Source: Streptococcaceae bacterium AF54-32pH5A (GTDB lineage Bacteria > Bacillota > Bacilli > Lactobacillales > Streptococcaceae). From it: 64,000 nucleotides of DNA. Every line of letters begins with the position of its first letter. Positions within the stretch are counted from its first letter, which is position 1. Shown here one piece after another: positions 63,690 through 64,000 of the stretch. The position numbers were made by a program, and so were the translations under genes. The stretch is from NCBI GenBank assembly GCA_027682205.1, contig JAQDAD010000002.1, positions 143,953 to 207,952 on the forward strand, read 5' to 3'. Below the pieces are notes generated by a model. That model saw only the letters and a list, made by a program, of their open reading frames with translations. It was not told the origin of the DNA and ran no database searches.

Positions 63690-64000
63690 ATGTTTTTTAA
63701 ATTATTAAAAGAGGCCCTCAAGGTTAAGAAAGTAAGATCAAAAATTCTCTTTACGATTTTTATCATACTTGTCTTCCGTATTGGGACTAGTATTACTGTA
63801 CCAGGTGTGAATGCAAAAAGTCTGGAAGCTTTGAGTGGATTATCCTTCTTGAACATGCTTAGTTTAGTTTCAGGGAATGCCATGAAGAACTTCTCGGTTT
63901 TTGCACTCGGTGTGAGTCCGTATATCACAGCTTCCATCGTTGTTCAATTGCTACAAATGGATATTGTTCCAAAGTTTGTAGAGTGGGGCAAGCAGGGAGA
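63690..64000 (+). CDS. secY: preprotein translocase subunit SecY (5' part)
   Basis: First ~103 codons from ATG 63690, with GAGGTGA 5-7 bases upstream; runs off the window. MFFKLLKEALKVKKVRSKI cytoplasmic N terminus, TM1, the plug-region loop and ALGVSPYITASIVVQLLQM of TM2 are recognisable. Protein-conducting channel of the membrane. Confidence 0.96.
   Translation, partial: MFFKLLKEALKVKKVRSKILFTIFIILVFRIGTSITVPGVNAKSLEALSGLSFLNMLSLVSGNAMKNFSVFALGVSPYITASIVVQLLQMDIVPKFVEWGKQG

Overview
The window reads as chromosome of a mitis-group Streptococcus (S. mitis/oralis/pneumoniae relatives). It is low-GC, uses AAGGAG ribosome sites and extended -10 (TGnTATAAT) promoters, and its gene blocks follow orders I recall from S. 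pneumoniae: M20 peptidase-metN-metP, yesL-hk07-rr07, argS/argR-mutS, mutL-ruvA-tag, corA/uvrA/pepP, spx-ireB-ruvX, folC, cls-ccs4, nrdD-nrdG, then the S10-spc ribosomal operon. The blocks are not joined as in S. pneumoniae: argS/argR/mutS sits between an Nramp-like region and mutL. That suggests a relative rather than S. pneumoniae itself. I see no rRNA, tRNA, CRISPR array, prophage or insertion sequence.

Layout. 1-3.3 kb: methionine ABC transporter with a peptidase. 3.4-5.9 kb: an accessory envelope-acylation module of MBOAT (DltB-like), DltD-like and a 52-residue DltX-like protein, without dltA or dltC. 6-11.4 kb: ECF S component, YesL/HK07/RR07 two-component system, nrdI. 11.5-22.8 kb: Nramp-like transporter, argS, argR, mutS, a LytTR/DUF3021 regulatory pair, mutL, ruvA, tag. 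23.4-31 kb: SemiSWEET, S66 peptidase, TfoX-like, DUF1129, corA, uvrA, pepP. 31-34.1 kb: mgtA behind an M-box Mg2+ riboswitch, a terminator and a translated 23-codon leader ORF rich in acidic residues and proline near its start. 34.2-38.4 kb: spx, two lipoproteins, ireB, ruvX, folC. 38.6-45.1 kb: an accessory block with an iron alcohol dehydrogenase broken by one stop codon and a five-gene operon (glycosyltransferase, OleD-like SDR, metallo-beta-lactamase-fold hydrolase, PaaK/F390-type ligase, KAS III). The operon looks like a small biosynthetic cluster for a glycosylated acyl-derived metabolite. 45.2-53.4 kb: cls, a competence-type promoter with a 47-residue ORF and ccs4, nrdD-nrdG with two GNAT paralogues. 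53.4-64 kb: rpsJ to the start of secY.

The most notable material is (1) the dltB/dltD/dltX-like module, (2) the two-layer Mg2+ leader of mgtA, (3) the KAS III/ligase/SDR/MBL/GT operon, and (4) a family of long, compensatorily varying hairpins in the gaps of the ribosomal operon. The hairpins have the stem architecture of pneumococcal BOX elements; three are recognisable copies of one another. Gene-order comparisons are from memory; family assignments rest on motifs read by eye.
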